NCBI RefSeq assembly: GCF_003313325.1
Contig: NZ_QMHQ01000001.1
Coordinates: forward strand, 806,001-870,000
Length of the DNA stretch: 64,000 bases
Direction of reading: 5' to 3'
DNA from: Pedobacter namyangjuensis
GTDB lineage: Bacteria; Bacteroidota; Bacteroidia; Sphingobacteriales; Sphingobacteriaceae
Shown here: piece by piece, positions 18,227 through 27,410 of the stretch
How positions within the stretch are numbered: position 1 is the first letter of the stretch
Layout of the letters: each line of letters starts with the position of its first letter
Translations under genes and position numbers: made by a program
Notes under the pieces: model-generated
Database searches by the model: none
Told to the model about the DNA's origin: nothing
The model's input: only the letters and a program-made list of their open reading frames with translations

Positions 18227-19108
18227 TTATTTAACAATTACTAGTCCTTCTTCCTTTAATCTTTTCTTTTGGATGTTTGCCGAAATCATAATACTTAATT
18301 CATAAAGTAAGAATAATGGTAGAGCAACAATCATCATGGTATACGGATCTGCAGTTGGGGTTACAATTGCCGCAACTACTAAAATTAATACGGTTGCATA
18401 CCTTCTGCTAGACCTCATAAACTGCGGTGTCATTACACCAAGTTTAGAGAGGATGAATATTACTACAGGTAACTGAAAAATAAGGCCAGTTCCTAAGGTT
18501 AGGGTTAAGATTGTAGATAGGTAAGAATCAATTGTAATCGTGTTTGCGATGCTTTCATCAACCGTAAAGTTTAATAAAAAGTTGATAGAAAATGGGGCGA
18601 TAATATAGTAGCCAAAAGCTACACCTAAGAAAAATAGTACTGAAGCAAAAAATACGAATCCACTTGCAGATTTTCTTTCGTTATCTAGTAAAGCAGGTTT
18701 AATAAACAACCAAATTTCAAATAGGAGGTAAGGTACGCCTAATATGATACCAGCCATGATACATGAGTTCATTTGCAAGGTAAACTGACCAGACATCTCT
18801 GTGTTAATTAGCTTTGCATCTATTTTTGTAATACAAAACTCTTTACCAATTGCCGGAAACATGTCTACCAATTTGCAACCCATTCTGTAGGTCCAGAAGC
18901 CGGGTGTTTTTGGACCCATAATAATTTTACCCCAGATAAAATCGGTAAAATAAAATGCACCACAAATAAAAACAGTTACTACGGCTAAAGTTCTAAGCAA
19001 GTGTTTTCTAAGAACATCGATATGATCGAAGAAAGACATTTCTGCCTCTAGATTTTTTCCTTTTTTCTTAATCGAATCTATCAGATCCTTTGCTTTGTTG
19101 TCGCTCAT
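18227..19108 (-). CDS. tatC: Sec-independent (Tat) protein translocase subunit TatC
   Basis: A 293-residue inner-membrane protein with six hydrophobic helices and the TatC signatures: N-terminal EMSFFDHIDVLRKHLLR, the FExxxF-type segment (YLLFEIWLFIKPAL) and a proline-containing segment before the last helices (RRYATVLILVVAAIVTPTADP). TatC recognises twin-arginine signal peptides and forms the core of the Tat pore with TatA/B proteins. No tatA lies next to it. A long hairpin separates it from accC upstream in the direction of transcription. Confidence 0.95.
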   Translation of the reverse strand: MSDNKAKDLIDSIKKKGKNLEAEMSFFDHIDVLRKHLLRTLAVVTVFICGAFYFTDFIWGKIIMGPKTPGFWTYRMGCKLVDMFPAIGKEFCITKIDAKLINTEMSGQFTLQMNSCIMAGIILGVPYLLFEIWLFIKPALLDNERKSASGFVFFASVLFFLGVAFGYYIIAPFSINFLLNFTVDESIANTITIDSYLSTILTLTLGTGLIFQLPVVIFILSKLGVMTPQFMRSSRRYATVLILVVAAIVTPTADPYTMMIVALPLFLLYELSIMISANIQKKRLKEEGLVIVK

Positions 19109-19123
19109 TGAAATAATTAGTAA

Positions 19124-19159
19124 ACAAAAATACCATTCTATTTGATATAGAATGGTATT
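19124..19159 (-). terminator. Intrinsic terminator of the accBC operon
   Basis: A perfect 13-bp stem (19129-19141 with 19047-style partner at 19147-19159), 5-nt loop, and an A-run at 19124-19130 that reads as a T-run on the minus strand. It lies between the accC stop (19188) and tatC, so tatC is probably transcribed separately. Confidence 0.85.
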
Positions 19160-19187
19160 TACGGTTAAAATCTAATAAAAGATTATA

Positions 19188-20528
19188 TTATTCTGAAAAT
19201 TCAAAAGTTTCCATGAATTTGGTAGTAAAGTTACCCGCTCTAAAGTTGGGGTCTTTCATCAATTTCAAGTGGAAAGGAATAGTTGTTTTTACACCTTCAA
19301 TTACAAATTCGCTTAACGCACGTTCCATGGTGCAAATTGCTTCTTCGCGAGTTTGAGCTACGCAAATTAGCTTTGCAATCATCGAATCGTAATTCGAAGG
19401 AATTTGATAGCCTGCATAAACGTGTGTATCTACACGCACACCATGGCCGCCTGGAGAATGGAAATTCGTGATTTTTCCTGGCGAAGGCCTAAAGTTGTTG
19501 AAAGGATCTTCTGCGTTAATACGGCACTCAATTGCGTGCATATTTGGCACATAGTTATTTCCAGAAATAGGAATACCGGCAGCCACCTTAATTTGTTCTT
19601 TAATTAAATCGAAGTTAATTACCTCTTCAGTTACCGGATGTTCCACTTGGATACGTGTATTCATCTCCATAAAGTAGAAGTTACGGTGTTTGTCAACCAA
19701 AAACTCAACTGTTCCTGCGCCTTCGTAATTAACAGCCAAAGCACCTTTAATTGCCGCTTCACCCATTTTCTCACGCAGTTCAGGTGTCATAAAAGGAGAA
19801 GGAGCTTCTTCTACCAATTTCTGGTGGCGACGTTGGATTGAACAATCTCTTTCAGATAAATGGCAAGCTTTTCCAAATTGATCTCCAATAATCTGGATTT
19901 CAATGTGGCGAGGATCTTCGATATATTTTTCTAAATATAAACCATCGTTACCAAAAGCAGCGCCCGATTCCTGACGAGCACTGTCCCAAGCATTTTCAAA
20001 GTCTTCGTCTTTCCAAACAATACGCATACCACGGCCACCACCGCCTGCGGTAGCTTTTAAAATTACCGGATAGCCCATTTCCTTAGCTATCTCAATACCT
20101 TCTTTAACGCTGGTTAACAAACCATCAGAACCTGGTATAGTTGGTACACCAGCAATTTTCATGGTTTCCTTAGCCGAAGCTTTGTCGCCCATTCCGTTAA
20201 TTTGTTCTGGCGTAGCGCCAATAAACTTAATTCCATAATCACGGCACACCGAAGAAAATTTAGCATTTTCTGATAAGAAACCGTAACCTGGATGTATCGC
20301 ATCAGCATTGGTTAACTCTGCTGCCGAGATAATATTTGGAATACTTAAATAGGAATCTTTGCTTGGAGGTGGACCAATACAAACAGCCTCATCGGCAAAA
20401 CGTACATGTAAACTCTCCCTATCTGCGGTAGAATATACAGCAACCGTTTTTATGCCCATTTCTTTACAGGTACGTATAATACGCAAAGCGATTTCGCCCC
20501 TGTTGGCAATTAATATTTTTTTAAACAT
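19188..20528 (-). CDS. accC: Acetyl-CoA carboxylase, biotin carboxylase subunit
   Basis: A 446-residue ATP-grasp enzyme that carboxylates the biotin of AccB using ATP and bicarbonate. The motifs are [23 protein letters not shown] at the N-terminus, GYGFLSENA, the glycine-rich ATP loop [14 protein letters not shown], the metal/bicarbonate segment [14 protein letters not shown] and RINAEDP. The length is normal. It is last in the yceD-rpmF-plsX-fabH-accB-accC block and begins 44 bases after accB, making malonyl-CoA for the neighbouring FabH. Confidence 0.97.
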   Translation of the reverse strand: MFKKILIANRGEIALRIIRTCKEMGIKTVAVYSTADRESLHVRFADEAVCIGPPPSKDSYLSIPNIISAAELTNADAIHPGYGFLSENAKFSSVCRDYGIKFIGATPEQINGMGDKASAKETMKIAGVPTIPGSDGLLTSVKEGIEIAKEMGYPVILKATAGGGGRGMRIVWKDEDFENAWDSARQESGAAFGNDGLYLEKYIEDPRHIEIQIIGDQFGKACHLSERDCSIQRRHQKLVEEAPSPFMTPELREKMGEAAIKGALAVNYEGAGTVEFLVDKHRNFYFMEMNTRIQVEHPVTEEVINFDLIKEQIKVAAGIPISGNNYVPNMHAIECRINAEDPFNNFRPSPGKITNFHSPGGHGVRVDTHVYAGYQIPSNYDSMIAKLICVAQTREEAICTMERALSEFVIEGVKTTIPFHLKLMKDPNFRAGNFTTKFMETFEFSE

Positions 20529-20572
20529 AATTCTTTTAAAATTAGCTAATTAGCCAATTGATAAATAGCTAA

Positions 20573-21049
20573 TTAAATAGGTTCTACTAAAAATAACGGT
20601 TGATCGTACTCTATTGGAGATGCGTTATCTACCAATACCTTAACGATACGGCCAGAAACTTCACTCTCAATTTCATTGAAAAGTTTCATCGCCTCAACAA
20701 TACAAATTACCTTGCCAACACCAATTTCATCACCTACGTTTACAAACGAAGGCTTGTCTGGGCTAGCAGAGCGGTAGAACGTACCAATCATCGGAGATTT
20801 GATCGTAATATATTTAGAATTATCTTCTGCTGGTGTACTAGGAGCTGGTGCTGCTGCAGCTTGCGCTACCGGAGCGGCAACTGGAGCAACAGGTTGTGGT
20901 GCAAGTGCCTGAGGTAAAGCTGCATTTACGTAAACCGGCTCTTGGTTAGTTTTAATTGTAATTTTGAAGTTTTCTTGCTCAATAGCAACTTCATTTACGC
21001 CCGACCGAGAAACAAATTTAATCAGTTCCTGAATTTGTTTAATATCCAT
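20573..21049 (-). CDS. accB: Biotin carboxyl carrier protein of acetyl-CoA carboxylase
   Basis: A 158-residue carrier with an N-terminal helical region (DIKQIQELIKFVSRSGVNEVAIEQ), an Ala/Pro-rich flexible linker at residues 40-75, and a C-terminal biotinyl domain. The acceptor motif is VEAMKLFNEIE, with the biotinylated Lys at residue 122. The biotin swings between AccC and the AccAD transferase. The carboxyltransferase genes are not in this window. Confidence 0.97.
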   Translation of the reverse strand: MDIKQIQELIKFVSRSGVNEVAIEQENFKITIKTNQEPVYVNAALPQALAPQPVAPVAAPVAQAAAAPAPSTPAEDNSKYITIKSPMIGTFYRSASPDKPSFVNVGDEIGVGKVICIVEAMKLFNEIESEVSGRIVKVLVDNASPIEYDQPLFLVEPI

Positions 21050-21196
21050 TCTTTAGTTGTTATGTTAAAAAAATTGGTGTATGGTTTGTTTAACTAAGTT
21101 ATTGTTTTTTTGTTTGGTATTTTGCTGTTTAGTTTTTCGGTTTTTTAGCTTTTGATTATTTCCAAACAACTAAAAAACAAATTAAACAGGCAACCG

Positions 21197-22192
21197 CTAA
21201 CTATTATAAGCCCACTTAAGGTACACAGAACCCCAAGTAAAGCCTCCGCCAAATGCGGCTAAAATTATGTTATCGCCTTTTTTTAATTTGCTTTCCCATT
21301 CCCATAAACATAATGGAATAGTTCCGTTGGTTGTGTTGCCGTAACGCTCAATATTAATCATTACTTTATCAGAATCTACACCCATTCTAGACGCAGTTGC
21401 ATCTATAATACGTTTGTTTGCTTGGTGTGGTACTAACCATGCAACATCATCAGAAGTTAAGCTATTGCGCTCCATAATTTCTGCAGCCACATCAGCCATG
21501 TTTGTTACCGCAAATTTAAATACGGTTGGACCTTCTTGATGTGCGAAATGTTCGTTAGCATCAATAGTTTCGTGTGTTGCTGGTTTAACAGAACCACCAG
21601 CTTTCATGCCTAAAAATTCTCTTCCCGAACCGTCAGATCTTAAGATAGAATCCTGTATGCCCAAACCTTCCTCGTTAGGCTCTAGTAAAGCACAACCGCA
21701 ACCATCACCAAAAATAATGCAAGTAGTACGGTCTTTATAGTTAATAATAGACGACATTTTATCGCCACCCACAACTAATACTTTTTTATGTTTGCCAGAC
21801 TCTATAAATTGAGCGCCTGTACTTAGGCCAAAGATAAAGCCAGAACAAGCTGCCTGTAAATCGTAGCCCCAAGCGTTTTTAGCGCCAACTTTATCTGCTA
21901 GTACGTTGGCAGTTGCCGGAAAGGTAAAATCTGGCGTTGTAGTACAGAAAATGATTAAATCAATTTCCATTGCATCAATACCACGTTTTTTAAGCAAACC
22001 ATTAACAGCGTGTACCGCCATATCTGATGTGCCTAAACCTTCGCCTTTTAATATTCTTCGCTCTCTAATGCCTGTTCTAGAAGTTATCCACTCATCAGAG
22101 GTATCTACTAGGGTTTCCATCTCCTTATTAGTCATAATGTAATCAGGAACGTAACCATTAACGGCAGTAATAGCAGCGTGAATTTTATTCAT
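21197..22192 (-). CDS. fabH: 3-oxoacyl-ACP synthase III
   Basis: A 331-residue condensing enzyme initiating fatty-acid synthesis from an acyl-CoA primer and malonyl-ACP. The catalytic triad is visible: Cys 116 in [11 protein letters not shown], His 256 in VPHQANKRI and Asn 286 in [10 protein letters not shown]. In Bacteroidota, FabH often prefers branched-chain primers made by the branched-chain keto-acid dehydrogenase, which would connect it functionally to the E1 gene at 12.4-14.4 kb; that preference is inference. It follows plsX after 18 bases. Confidence 0.96.
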   Translation of the reverse strand: MNKIHAAITAVNGYVPDYIMTNKEMETLVDTSDEWITSRTGIRERRILKGEGLGTSDMAVHAVNGLLKKRGIDAMEIDLIIFCTTTPDFTFPATANVLADKVGAKNAWGYDLQAACSGFIFGLSTGAQFIESGKHKKVLVVGGDKMSSIINYKDRTTCIIFGDGCGCALLEPNEEGLGIQDSILRSDGSGREFLGMKAGGSVKPATHETIDANEHFAHQEGPTVFKFAVTNMADVAAEIMERNSLTSDDVAWLVPHQANKRIIDATASRMGVDSDKVMINIERYGNTTNGTIPLCLWEWESKLKKGDNIILAAFGGGFTWGSVYLKWAYNS

Positions 22193-22210
22193 TTGTGTGT
22201 TGTTTAAGTT

Positions 22211-23149
22211 TTATTGGAATGCAGCTTGTATTTTTCCAACAAGGTTAGAGGTAATAATATCCCTAGATTGGAAAATCATATTTTTGATAGCCTCCGGAGA
22301 AGAAATGCCATGTCCAATTAATACTGGAGCATTAACACCCAATACCGGGCTGCCACCATAGTTTTCGTAGTTAAAACGGTCAAAAAACTCATCTTTCAAT
22401 CCCTTTTTAATCGTTAATACATAAAACGATTCTGCTAATTTAAGCATTATGTTTCCAGTAAAACCATCGCAAACAATAACATCAGCTTTATCGTTAAATA
22501 AATCTCTACCTTCTACGTTACCTACAAAATTAAAAAGTTTGGTTTCTTTCATTAATCGATGACTGGCTAGCGTAATCATGTTGCCTTTTTCATCTTCTTC
22601 GCCGATGTTCATTAACGCTACCTTAGGGTTGTTAACTTGCATTACGTTTTCGGCATAAAGACTGCCTAAAACAGCAAAATCCATCAAGTTGTCGGGTTTG
22701 CAATCGGCATTAGCACCTACGTCTAGTAATAAGCCTGTACCACCTTTAAGTTTGGGTACAATTGTACATAAACATGGTCTAGAAATGCCAGCTATCGGCT
22801 TAACGCTAAAAACTGCGCCAACAAGCATTGCGCCAGAATTGCCCGCACTTGCGAAAGAATCTATTTTGCCTTCTTTTAATAATTGGAAACCTACTGCGAT
22901 ACTAGAATTTGGCTTTTGTAAAATAGCCTTAGTAGGATGTTCGCCCATACCAATAACATCGTCGGTATGAACGTATTCGAAATGGTCCGGGTTAAAACCG
23001 GCCTCCGAAAGTAGAGGTTTAATCTGCTGAGTATCACCAATAAGCACTAACTGCTCATCGGCTTTTAGGGATGAATGAGCAGCTATTGCTCCTAAAACAT
23101 TAGCTTTAGGAGCATAGTCTCCGCCCATAATATCGAGACCTATTTTCAT
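22211..23149 (-). CDS. plsX: Phosphate acyltransferase PlsX
   Basis: A 312-residue enzyme converting acyl-ACP to acyl-phosphate, the acyl donor for PlsY in phosphatidic-acid synthesis. Family signatures are IGLDIMGGDYAPKANVLGA at the N-terminus, the central ASAGNSGAMLVGA, and VCDGFTGNIMLKLAE. It lies in the conserved rpmF-plsX-fabH order that links ribosomal and lipid genes across many bacteria. Spacing to rpmF is 96 bases. Confidence 0.96.
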   Translation of the reverse strand: MKIGLDIMGGDYAPKANVLGAIAAHSSLKADEQLVLIGDTQQIKPLLSEAGFNPDHFEYVHTDDVIGMGEHPTKAILQKPNSSIAVGFQLLKEGKIDSFASAGNSGAMLVGAVFSVKPIAGISRPCLCTIVPKLKGGTGLLLDVGANADCKPDNLMDFAVLGSLYAENVMQVNNPKVALMNIGEEDEKGNMITLASHRLMKETKLFNFVGNVEGRDLFNDKADVIVCDGFTGNIMLKLAESFYVLTIKKGLKDEFFDRFNYENYGGSPVLGVNAPVLIGHGISSPEAIKNMIFQSRDIITSNLVGKIQAAFQ

Positions 23150-23245
23150 AGTAAAAATCTTTTGTGTGTAAGCATTATCGCTTTTACTTCTATTAATCTA
23201 AGGTAAACTTAAACTAACAGAAAACACAAAAATTTTCTTAGAAAA

Positions 23246-23437
23246 TTAACCTATTGAAGTGTTTTCTATAACTAATTTACCGTTGTAGTACAAGTTACCA
23301 TCAACATTGTAAGCTGTGTGTGGAACGTGTATTGCACCAGTAGTTTGGCATGTTGTCAAAGAAGGAGCTTCTGCTTTATAGTGAGTTCTTCTTTTATTTC
23401 TTCTTTGTTTAGAAATCTTGCGTTTTGGATGTGCCAT
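23246..23437 (-). CDS. rpmF: 50S ribosomal protein L32
   Basis: A 63-residue ribosomal protein beginning MAHPKRKISKQRRNKRRTHYK, the L32 hallmark. Only one cysteine is present (LTTCQTTG), so this is a zinc-free (C-minus) L32 in which the four-cysteine ribbon has been lost. It begins 18 bases after the yceD-like gene and precedes plsX, the usual context. Confidence 0.96.
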   Translation of the reverse strand: MAHPKRKISKQRRNKRRTHYKAEAPSLTTCQTTGAIHVPHTAYNVDGNLYYNGKLVIENTSIG

Positions 23438-23455
23438 TGCTGATTTGTTTTAATA

Positions 23456-23989
23456 TTATTTTAATTTTTTTAACGCTTCCCAACGTGGGTCGTCAGTTTT
23501 TTCTTCTTCTACTTCTGTATTTCCACTGGCCAGTTTCTCTAAAGTTGCAATCATTTCTGGGTCGCACTTTTGGTTGTTGCCAGCTTCTTCGCAGTTGTTA
23601 ATGTACGGTACAGATACGTTTATAAATTCGTAAATCATTTCCGAAACATCCAACTCGCTTTCCTTTCTTTCTAAAACAATGATTTCTAAATCATCGCTTT
23701 CTAAAGCATCCTCAGCAAATTTTACAATCTGCCTTTCTTTAACATCAATTGGTTGCGAAAACTCCGATAAACATTTGTCGCAGTTCAGCTGCATGGTTCC
23801 AAAAATATGGAAATGCAAAATCAACATTGTTTCCTGTTTATCTAGCTCAAGCGTAACTTTAAGTGCCCCATCTTTAACCAAAGAGTACTCAAACGCATCA
23901 AAAAAGCTTTTATCAATATCAAAATCGAATTGATGTTTGCCCAATTTTAAACCAGTAAATGGGATAGAAAATTGTTTTAATGCTTTCAA
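23456..23989 (-). CDS. DUF177 (YceD-like) protein
   Basis: A 177-residue member of the YceD/DUF177 family, almost always upstream of rpmF. It has the segment LNCDKCLSEFSQPIDV with the CxxC pair, an acidic middle part (EDALESDDLEIIVLE) and the ISEMIYEF/INVSVPYINNC-type segment. E. coli YceD and plastid homologues have been tied to 23S rRNA accumulation; the mechanism is unclear. The start codon appears to be TTG at 23989 (KALKQFSIPFTG), with no in-frame ATG nearby. It opens the transcription unit that runs on to accC. Confidence 0.88.
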   Translation of the reverse strand: MKALKQFSIPFTGLKLGKHQFDFDIDKSFFDAFEYSLVKDGALKVTLELDKQETMLILHFHIFGTMQLNCDKCLSEFSQPIDVKERQIVKFAEDALESDDLEIIVLERKESELDVSEMIYEFINVSVPYINNCEEAGNNQKCDPEMIATLEKLASGNTEVEEEKTDDPRWEALKKLK

Positions 23990-24010
23990 TTGTAACTAAA
24001 TTTTAGCCTG

Positions 24011-24018
24011 CAAAGGTA
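24011..24018 (-). promoter_or_regulatory. Probable -7 element of the yceD-rpmF-plsX-fabH-accBC operon
   Basis: On the minus strand this reads TACCTTTG, an exact TAnnTTTG match, 22 bases upstream of the TTG start. A convincing -33 TTG at about 20 nt is missing (only CGAA on the plus strand near 24037), so the call is moderate. Confidence 0.45.
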
Positions 24019-24077
24019 TGAAATATTTTATTAAAACGAAATCTTTTTAGAAAAATGAAACATGAATAATTTGTGCT

Positions 24078-24146
24078 TTAGCCTAGGCTGTTCAAATTGC
24101 CTAATTCTCTTAACCTCTTTAGGTTAAATTTGAAAAACTAGGCTAA
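24078..24146. repeat. Three-tier imperfect inverted repeat
   Basis: Outer arms TTAGCCTAG (24078-24086) and CTAGGCTAA (24138-24146) are perfect complements. Middle arms CAAAT (24093) and ATTTG (24128) and an inner 7-bp stem TTAACCT/AGGTTAA with a CTTT loop (24110-24127) nest inside them. The 69-nt structure sits upstream of the yceD operon. Confidence 0.7.
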
Positions 24147-24149
24147 GGT

Positions 24150-24385
24150 CATTTTGCTTTATTCAGTCCTTCTTTCCGCTTTAATCGCCTGCGTGCCTTC
24201 GGCTCATGTCTGCTTCAATAAGGTTTATATTACAAAGGTAGTGGTTCTTTTGAAAATTTGCATCCCCTCATAGGAGCAGAAAAGATATATTTAGCCCTGA
24301 TCGAAGCGACATCTTTTTGTGTGCTCAGCTTGAGCGAAGCGAAAGGAGGCACAAAAAATACAGCGTAGAGCAGGAAGCAACTTTA
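24150..24385. repeat. REP-like structured intergenic repeat, copy A
   Basis: Contains CAGTCCTT followed by TTTCCGCT and later GCTTCAA, then CCCTGATCGAAGCGACAT, a stem (TTTTTGTG with CACAAAAA) and ATACAGCG. The same ordered motifs recur near 38.3 kb and 50.1 kb, which supports a dispersed non-coding repeat family. Confidence 0.6.
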
Positions 24386-24523
24386 AAATGAATTGCTGAA
24401 TTGCGCTTCAAATATTCTTAGCAAAAGCTCAGACTGAGGCTGCGCATAAAATAATGAGTAGAGCAACTAATACGTTCGGATAGTTATTGGATATTGCTGC
24501 TAAGTATGCAAGGCGATTAAAAT

Positions 24524-25363
24524 TTATTTTGCCAATACCATTTCCTTATTGTTTCGGCTCCATTCGCTCCAAGAACCAACATATAATTTCGGCATAGCTA
24601 AACCGGCATAATCCATAGCTAACAGCAAGTGGCAAGCCGTTACGCCCGAGCCACAATGCACAATGGTATCTTCAAGATTCAGGTTTTCTAATTCCATTTC
24701 CAATACTTTTTTTAAAACCTTCGGATTAAAGAAAAAACCATTTTCATCTAAACTTTTGGTAAAAGGGAAATTGATAGCGCCTGGAATATGCCCTGCAATT
24801 AAATCAATTGGTTCTGTTAAACCAGCGTAGCGATTCGCATCTCGAACATCAATAATCGTTTGGTTGCCCGTTTTGCTAGCAACTTCTATTTCATCAATAG
24901 CTACAATTGGTAACTGCCAGTTTTTTATCGGATAAGGCTTTTTGCTTTCAGCTTTAGGCATTAAGTTATCTACAGGAAATTCTCCTTTAACCGCTGCTTG
25001 GAAACCTCCATTTAATACTTGAACTTTTTCATGACCAATAGCCCTTAACATCCACCAGAAACGAGCTGCCGCATTGCTTCCGTTTTTATCATCATAAATA
25101 ATTATGTGGCTGTTCTCGTCAATACCTAAATTGCCTAACAGTATGCCGAATTGTTCGGGTGATGGCAGTGGATGTCTTCCGCCTATGGCGAAATCTCCAA
25201 TGTTGGCTAAATCTGTATTTAAATCTACATAGAATGCACCTGCTAAATGACCTTCGTCATAGCGAGGTTTTGAGCCAGCACTAGCATCAATAAGAATATA
25301 ATTTTTGGGATCTAAAGCTAATAATTCAGAAGGTTGAATGATTGGAGAAATGTTTCGTTTCAT
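24524..25363 (-). CDS. Two-domain rhodanese-type sulfurtransferase
   Basis: A 279-residue protein with tandem rhodanese domains. The N-terminal inactive domain contains LIDASAGSKPRYDEGHLAGAFYVDLNTDL. The C-terminal domain has IIDVRDANRYAGLTEPIDLIAGHIPGAIN and the active-site loop HCGSGVTACHLLLA with the persulfide-forming Cys. The six-residue loop with Gly-Ser-Gly-Val-Thr suggests a mercaptopyruvate-type sulfurtransferase more than thiosulfate rhodanese; this is inference. The ATG at 25363 is used because the longer frame starts at a TTG. It follows pdxA by 30 bases on the same strand. Confidence 0.9.
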   Translation of the reverse strand: MKRNISPIIQPSELLALDPKNYILIDASAGSKPRYDEGHLAGAFYVDLNTDLANIGDFAIGGRHPLPSPEQFGILLGNLGIDENSHIIIYDDKNGSNAAARFWWMLRAIGHEKVQVLNGGFQAAVKGEFPVDNLMPKAESKKPYPIKNWQLPIVAIDEIEVASKTGNQTIIDVRDANRYAGLTEPIDLIAGHIPGAINFPFTKSLDENGFFFNPKVLKKVLEMELENLNLEDTIVHCGSGVTACHLLLAMDYAGLAMPKLYVGSWSEWSRNNKEMVLAK

Positions 25364-25393
25364 AAATTCATCTTTAGCTTCAAAACTCAATTT

Positions 25394-26473
25394 CTAATTC
25401 GCATCATCCTTAATGTCACCTGCGGTTTCAATTAGTTTTCCGCCACTGCGCAATTGGTTTTTTAATAAGCTTTCTTGCTCTCTGCGATGTTTAACAATAT
25501 GTATGGCTGCAAAAACCGCCTCCATAAACGAAGTTGGATCGGCAACATTTTTACCTGCAATATCGTATCCTGTCCCATGATCTGGAGAAGTGCGTACAAA
25601 TTTCAGCCCCGCGGTGTAATTTACGCCAGTATCAAAAGCAATGGTTTTAAAAGGAATTAAACCTTGGTCGTGGTACATAGCCAACACCGCATCGAATTTT
25701 TTATAAGTGCCATTACCAAAAAAGCCATCGGCAGGGTAAGGACCAAAACAAATAATGCCTTTGTCAAATGCTTGTTGTATAGCCGGACTAATAATTTCTG
25801 CTTCTTCTTTGCCTAACAATCCATTATCACTAGCGTGAGGATTTAAGCCCAAAACTGCAATTTTTGGTTTTTCAATCCAGAAATCCTTTTTCAAGCTTTC
25901 GTTAATCAGTTGAAGTTTTTTTACAATGTTTGGCGTGGTTATCGCCTTTGGCACATCTAAAACCGGAATGTGGCCTGTAACTACACCAACACGTAGCGTT
26001 TCGCTAATTAAAAACATTAATACATCGTTGCTTCCGCTACGCTCTTGTAAATATTCTGTATGGCCAGGGAAAGTAAAATTCTCTGATTGGATGTTGTTTT
26101 TATTGATTGGAGCAGTAACTAACGCATCAATTGCGCCACTTACCAAATCGTCGGTAGCTTTTTGTAAAGATAGTAAAGCGTATTTTCCGCCGGTTTCATT
26201 GGCAACGCCAAGTTCAATTCTTACATCTTCTTCCCAAGCGTTAATCATATTTACCTTGCGTGGGTTTGCATCGGCAGGCGTGTTAATTACATTAAACATA
26301 AAATCGCTCATGTGTAATGCTTTTCTGTGGAAAGAAGCCACCTTAGTATGACCGTAAACTATAGGCGTACAATAATCTAACATCTTGCTTTCGGCAAAGG
26401 TTTTAAGAATAACTTCTAAACCTATACCGTTTATATCGCCTACACTTATACCTATTTTAACTTTATCGCTCAT
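25394..26473 (-). CDS. pdxA: 4-hydroxythreonine-4-phosphate dehydrogenase
   Basis: A 359-residue NAD-dependent, metal-dependent enzyme of the DXP-dependent pyridoxal-phosphate pathway. Metal-binding histidines sit in the expected contexts: PGHTEYLQERSG, LNPHASDNGLLGKEE and AMYHDQGLIPFK. The N-terminus KIGISVGDINGIGLEVILK is characteristic. The gene is divergent from rsmA (also commonly called ksgA), a neighbourhood seen in many bacteria where the two genes are neighbours in one operon; here the orientation is opposite. Confidence 0.95.
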   Translation of the reverse strand: MSDKVKIGISVGDINGIGLEVILKTFAESKMLDYCTPIVYGHTKVASFHRKALHMSDFMFNVINTPADANPRKVNMINAWEEDVRIELGVANETGGKYALLSLQKATDDLVSGAIDALVTAPINKNNIQSENFTFPGHTEYLQERSGSNDVLMFLISETLRVGVVTGHIPVLDVPKAITTPNIVKKLQLINESLKKDFWIEKPKIAVLGLNPHASDNGLLGKEEAEIISPAIQQAFDKGIICFGPYPADGFFGNGTYKKFDAVLAMYHDQGLIPFKTIAFDTGVNYTAGLKFVRTSPDHGTGYDIAGKNVADPTSFMEAVFAAIHIVKHRREQESLLKNQLRSGGKLIETAGDIKDDAN

Positions 26474-26538
26474 GTTGTTGTAAATAGAATTTGGCGCAAA
26501 TTAATAAATAGAATTGAGATGTAAGGTGTATGGCAAAA

Positions 26539-26584
26539 GGTTTAAGGTGTATTGCGAACCTTAAACCCTAAACCTTAAACCTTA
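26539..26584. repeat. Hairpin plus heptamer array between pdxA and rsmA
   Basis: A 10-bp inverted repeat (GGTTTAAGGT at 26539-26548 with ACCTTAAACC at 26558-26567) overlaps a 7-nt tandem array (CCTTAAA, CCCTAAA and so on, 3.7 copies at 26559-26584). It ends 17 bases before the rsmA ATG. Confidence 0.75.
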
Positions 26585-26588
26585 TTAC

Positions 26589-26596
26589 TACCTTTG
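26589..26596 (+). promoter_or_regulatory. Possible -7 element of rsmA
   Basis: TACCTTTG is an exact match to TAnnTTTG, but no TTG lies at the usual -33 distance. With the ATG at 26602 the transcript would be nearly leaderless. Confidence 0.3.
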
Positions 26597-26601
26597 CGAT
26601 T

Positions 26602-27387
26602 ATGAGTTTAGTAAAAGCGAAAAAGCATTTAGGTCAGCATTTTTTAACCGACAAAAAAATTGCCGAACGTATTGTAGATGGATTAATTCACACCGATAAA
26701 TACCGTCAGGTTTTAGAAGTTGGACCGGGTATGGGGATTTTGTCTGACATACTTTTAGCACGAGAAAATCTAGAGACTTTTTTAATTGATATCGATGTTG
26801 AATCTGTTGCTTTTTTAGCCAAAAAATACCCGCAATTGGGTGATAGACTAATTAGTGGCGATTTTTTAAAACTTGATCTAACCTCTATTTTTGCGGGTAA
26901 GTTCGCCGTGATAGGTAATTTTCCGTATAATATTTCGTCTCAAATTTTATTCAAAATATTAGAGCATAAAGATAACGTAGTCGAGATGGTGGGCATGTTT
27001 CAGAAAGAAGTTGCCGAGCGATGCGCTTCGAAATCCGGAACTAAGGAATACGGTATTTTGAGTGTGCTGATACAAGCTTATTATAACATAGAATATTTGT
27101 TTACGGTAAAGCCGGGCACATTTAATCCGCCACCAAAGGTTAATTCTGGTGTAATTAGGCTAAGCAGAAATGATGTGGAAACCTTGCCATGCGATGAAAA
27201 ACTGTTTTGGCGTACGGTAAAAGGAGGCTTTAATCAACGGAGAAAAACCCTGCGAAATGCACTGTCTGGCACCATTCCTAAAGATAAAATGGATAGCCAT
27301 CCGTTTTTTGATAAAAGAGCTGAGCAATTAAGTGTAGAAGATTTTATTGCTTTAACGCAACATTTAAGTAGTTTGATGCAACCTTAA
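26602..27387 (+). CDS. rsmA: 16S rRNA (adenine1518/1519-N6) dimethyltransferase
   Basis: A 261-residue SAM-dependent enzyme that dimethylates two adjacent adenines in the 3' hairpin of 16S rRNA. Signatures are KAKKHLGQHFLTDKKIAERI, the SAM loop LEVGPGMGILSD, the catalytic motif VIGNFPYNISSQIL, and the late VNSGVIRLSR. The length is normal. It is followed 24 bases later by the S41-like protease gene. Confidence 0.97.
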   Translation: MSLVKAKKHLGQHFLTDKKIAERIVDGLIHTDKYRQVLEVGPGMGILSDILLARENLETFLIDIDVESVAFLAKKYPQLGDRLISGDFLKLDLTSIFAGKFAVIGNFPYNISSQILFKILEHKDNVVEMVGMFQKEVAERCASKSGTKEYGILSVLIQAYYNIEYLFTVKPGTFNPPPKVNSGVIRLSRNDVETLPCDEKLFWRTVKGGFNQRRKTLRNALSGTIPKDKMDSHPFFDKRAEQLSVEDFIALTQHLSSLMQP

Positions 27388-27410
27388 AAGTTTTATAACG
27401 TCTTTAAATT

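Larger units (their letters stand above)
23990..24523. other. 534-bp intergenic region with promoter, tiered hairpin and REP-like repeat
   Basis: No convincing gene. It contains a -7-type element for the yceD operon (24011-24018, minus strand), a three-tier inverted repeat (24078-24146) and a structured REP-like repeat (about 24150-24385). The rest, up to the sulfurtransferase stop at 24524, shows nothing recognisable. Confidence 0.7.

Noticed and set aside
24290..24400. Possible CRISPR or insertion-sequence end
   Set aside because: No regularly spaced identical repeats and no transposase; the motifs fit a REP-like hairpin element instead.
26558..26584. Telomere-like CCCTAAA repeat
   Set aside because: The similarity to plant-type telomere units is incidental; the units are degenerate and belong to the wider 7-nt periodic pattern.
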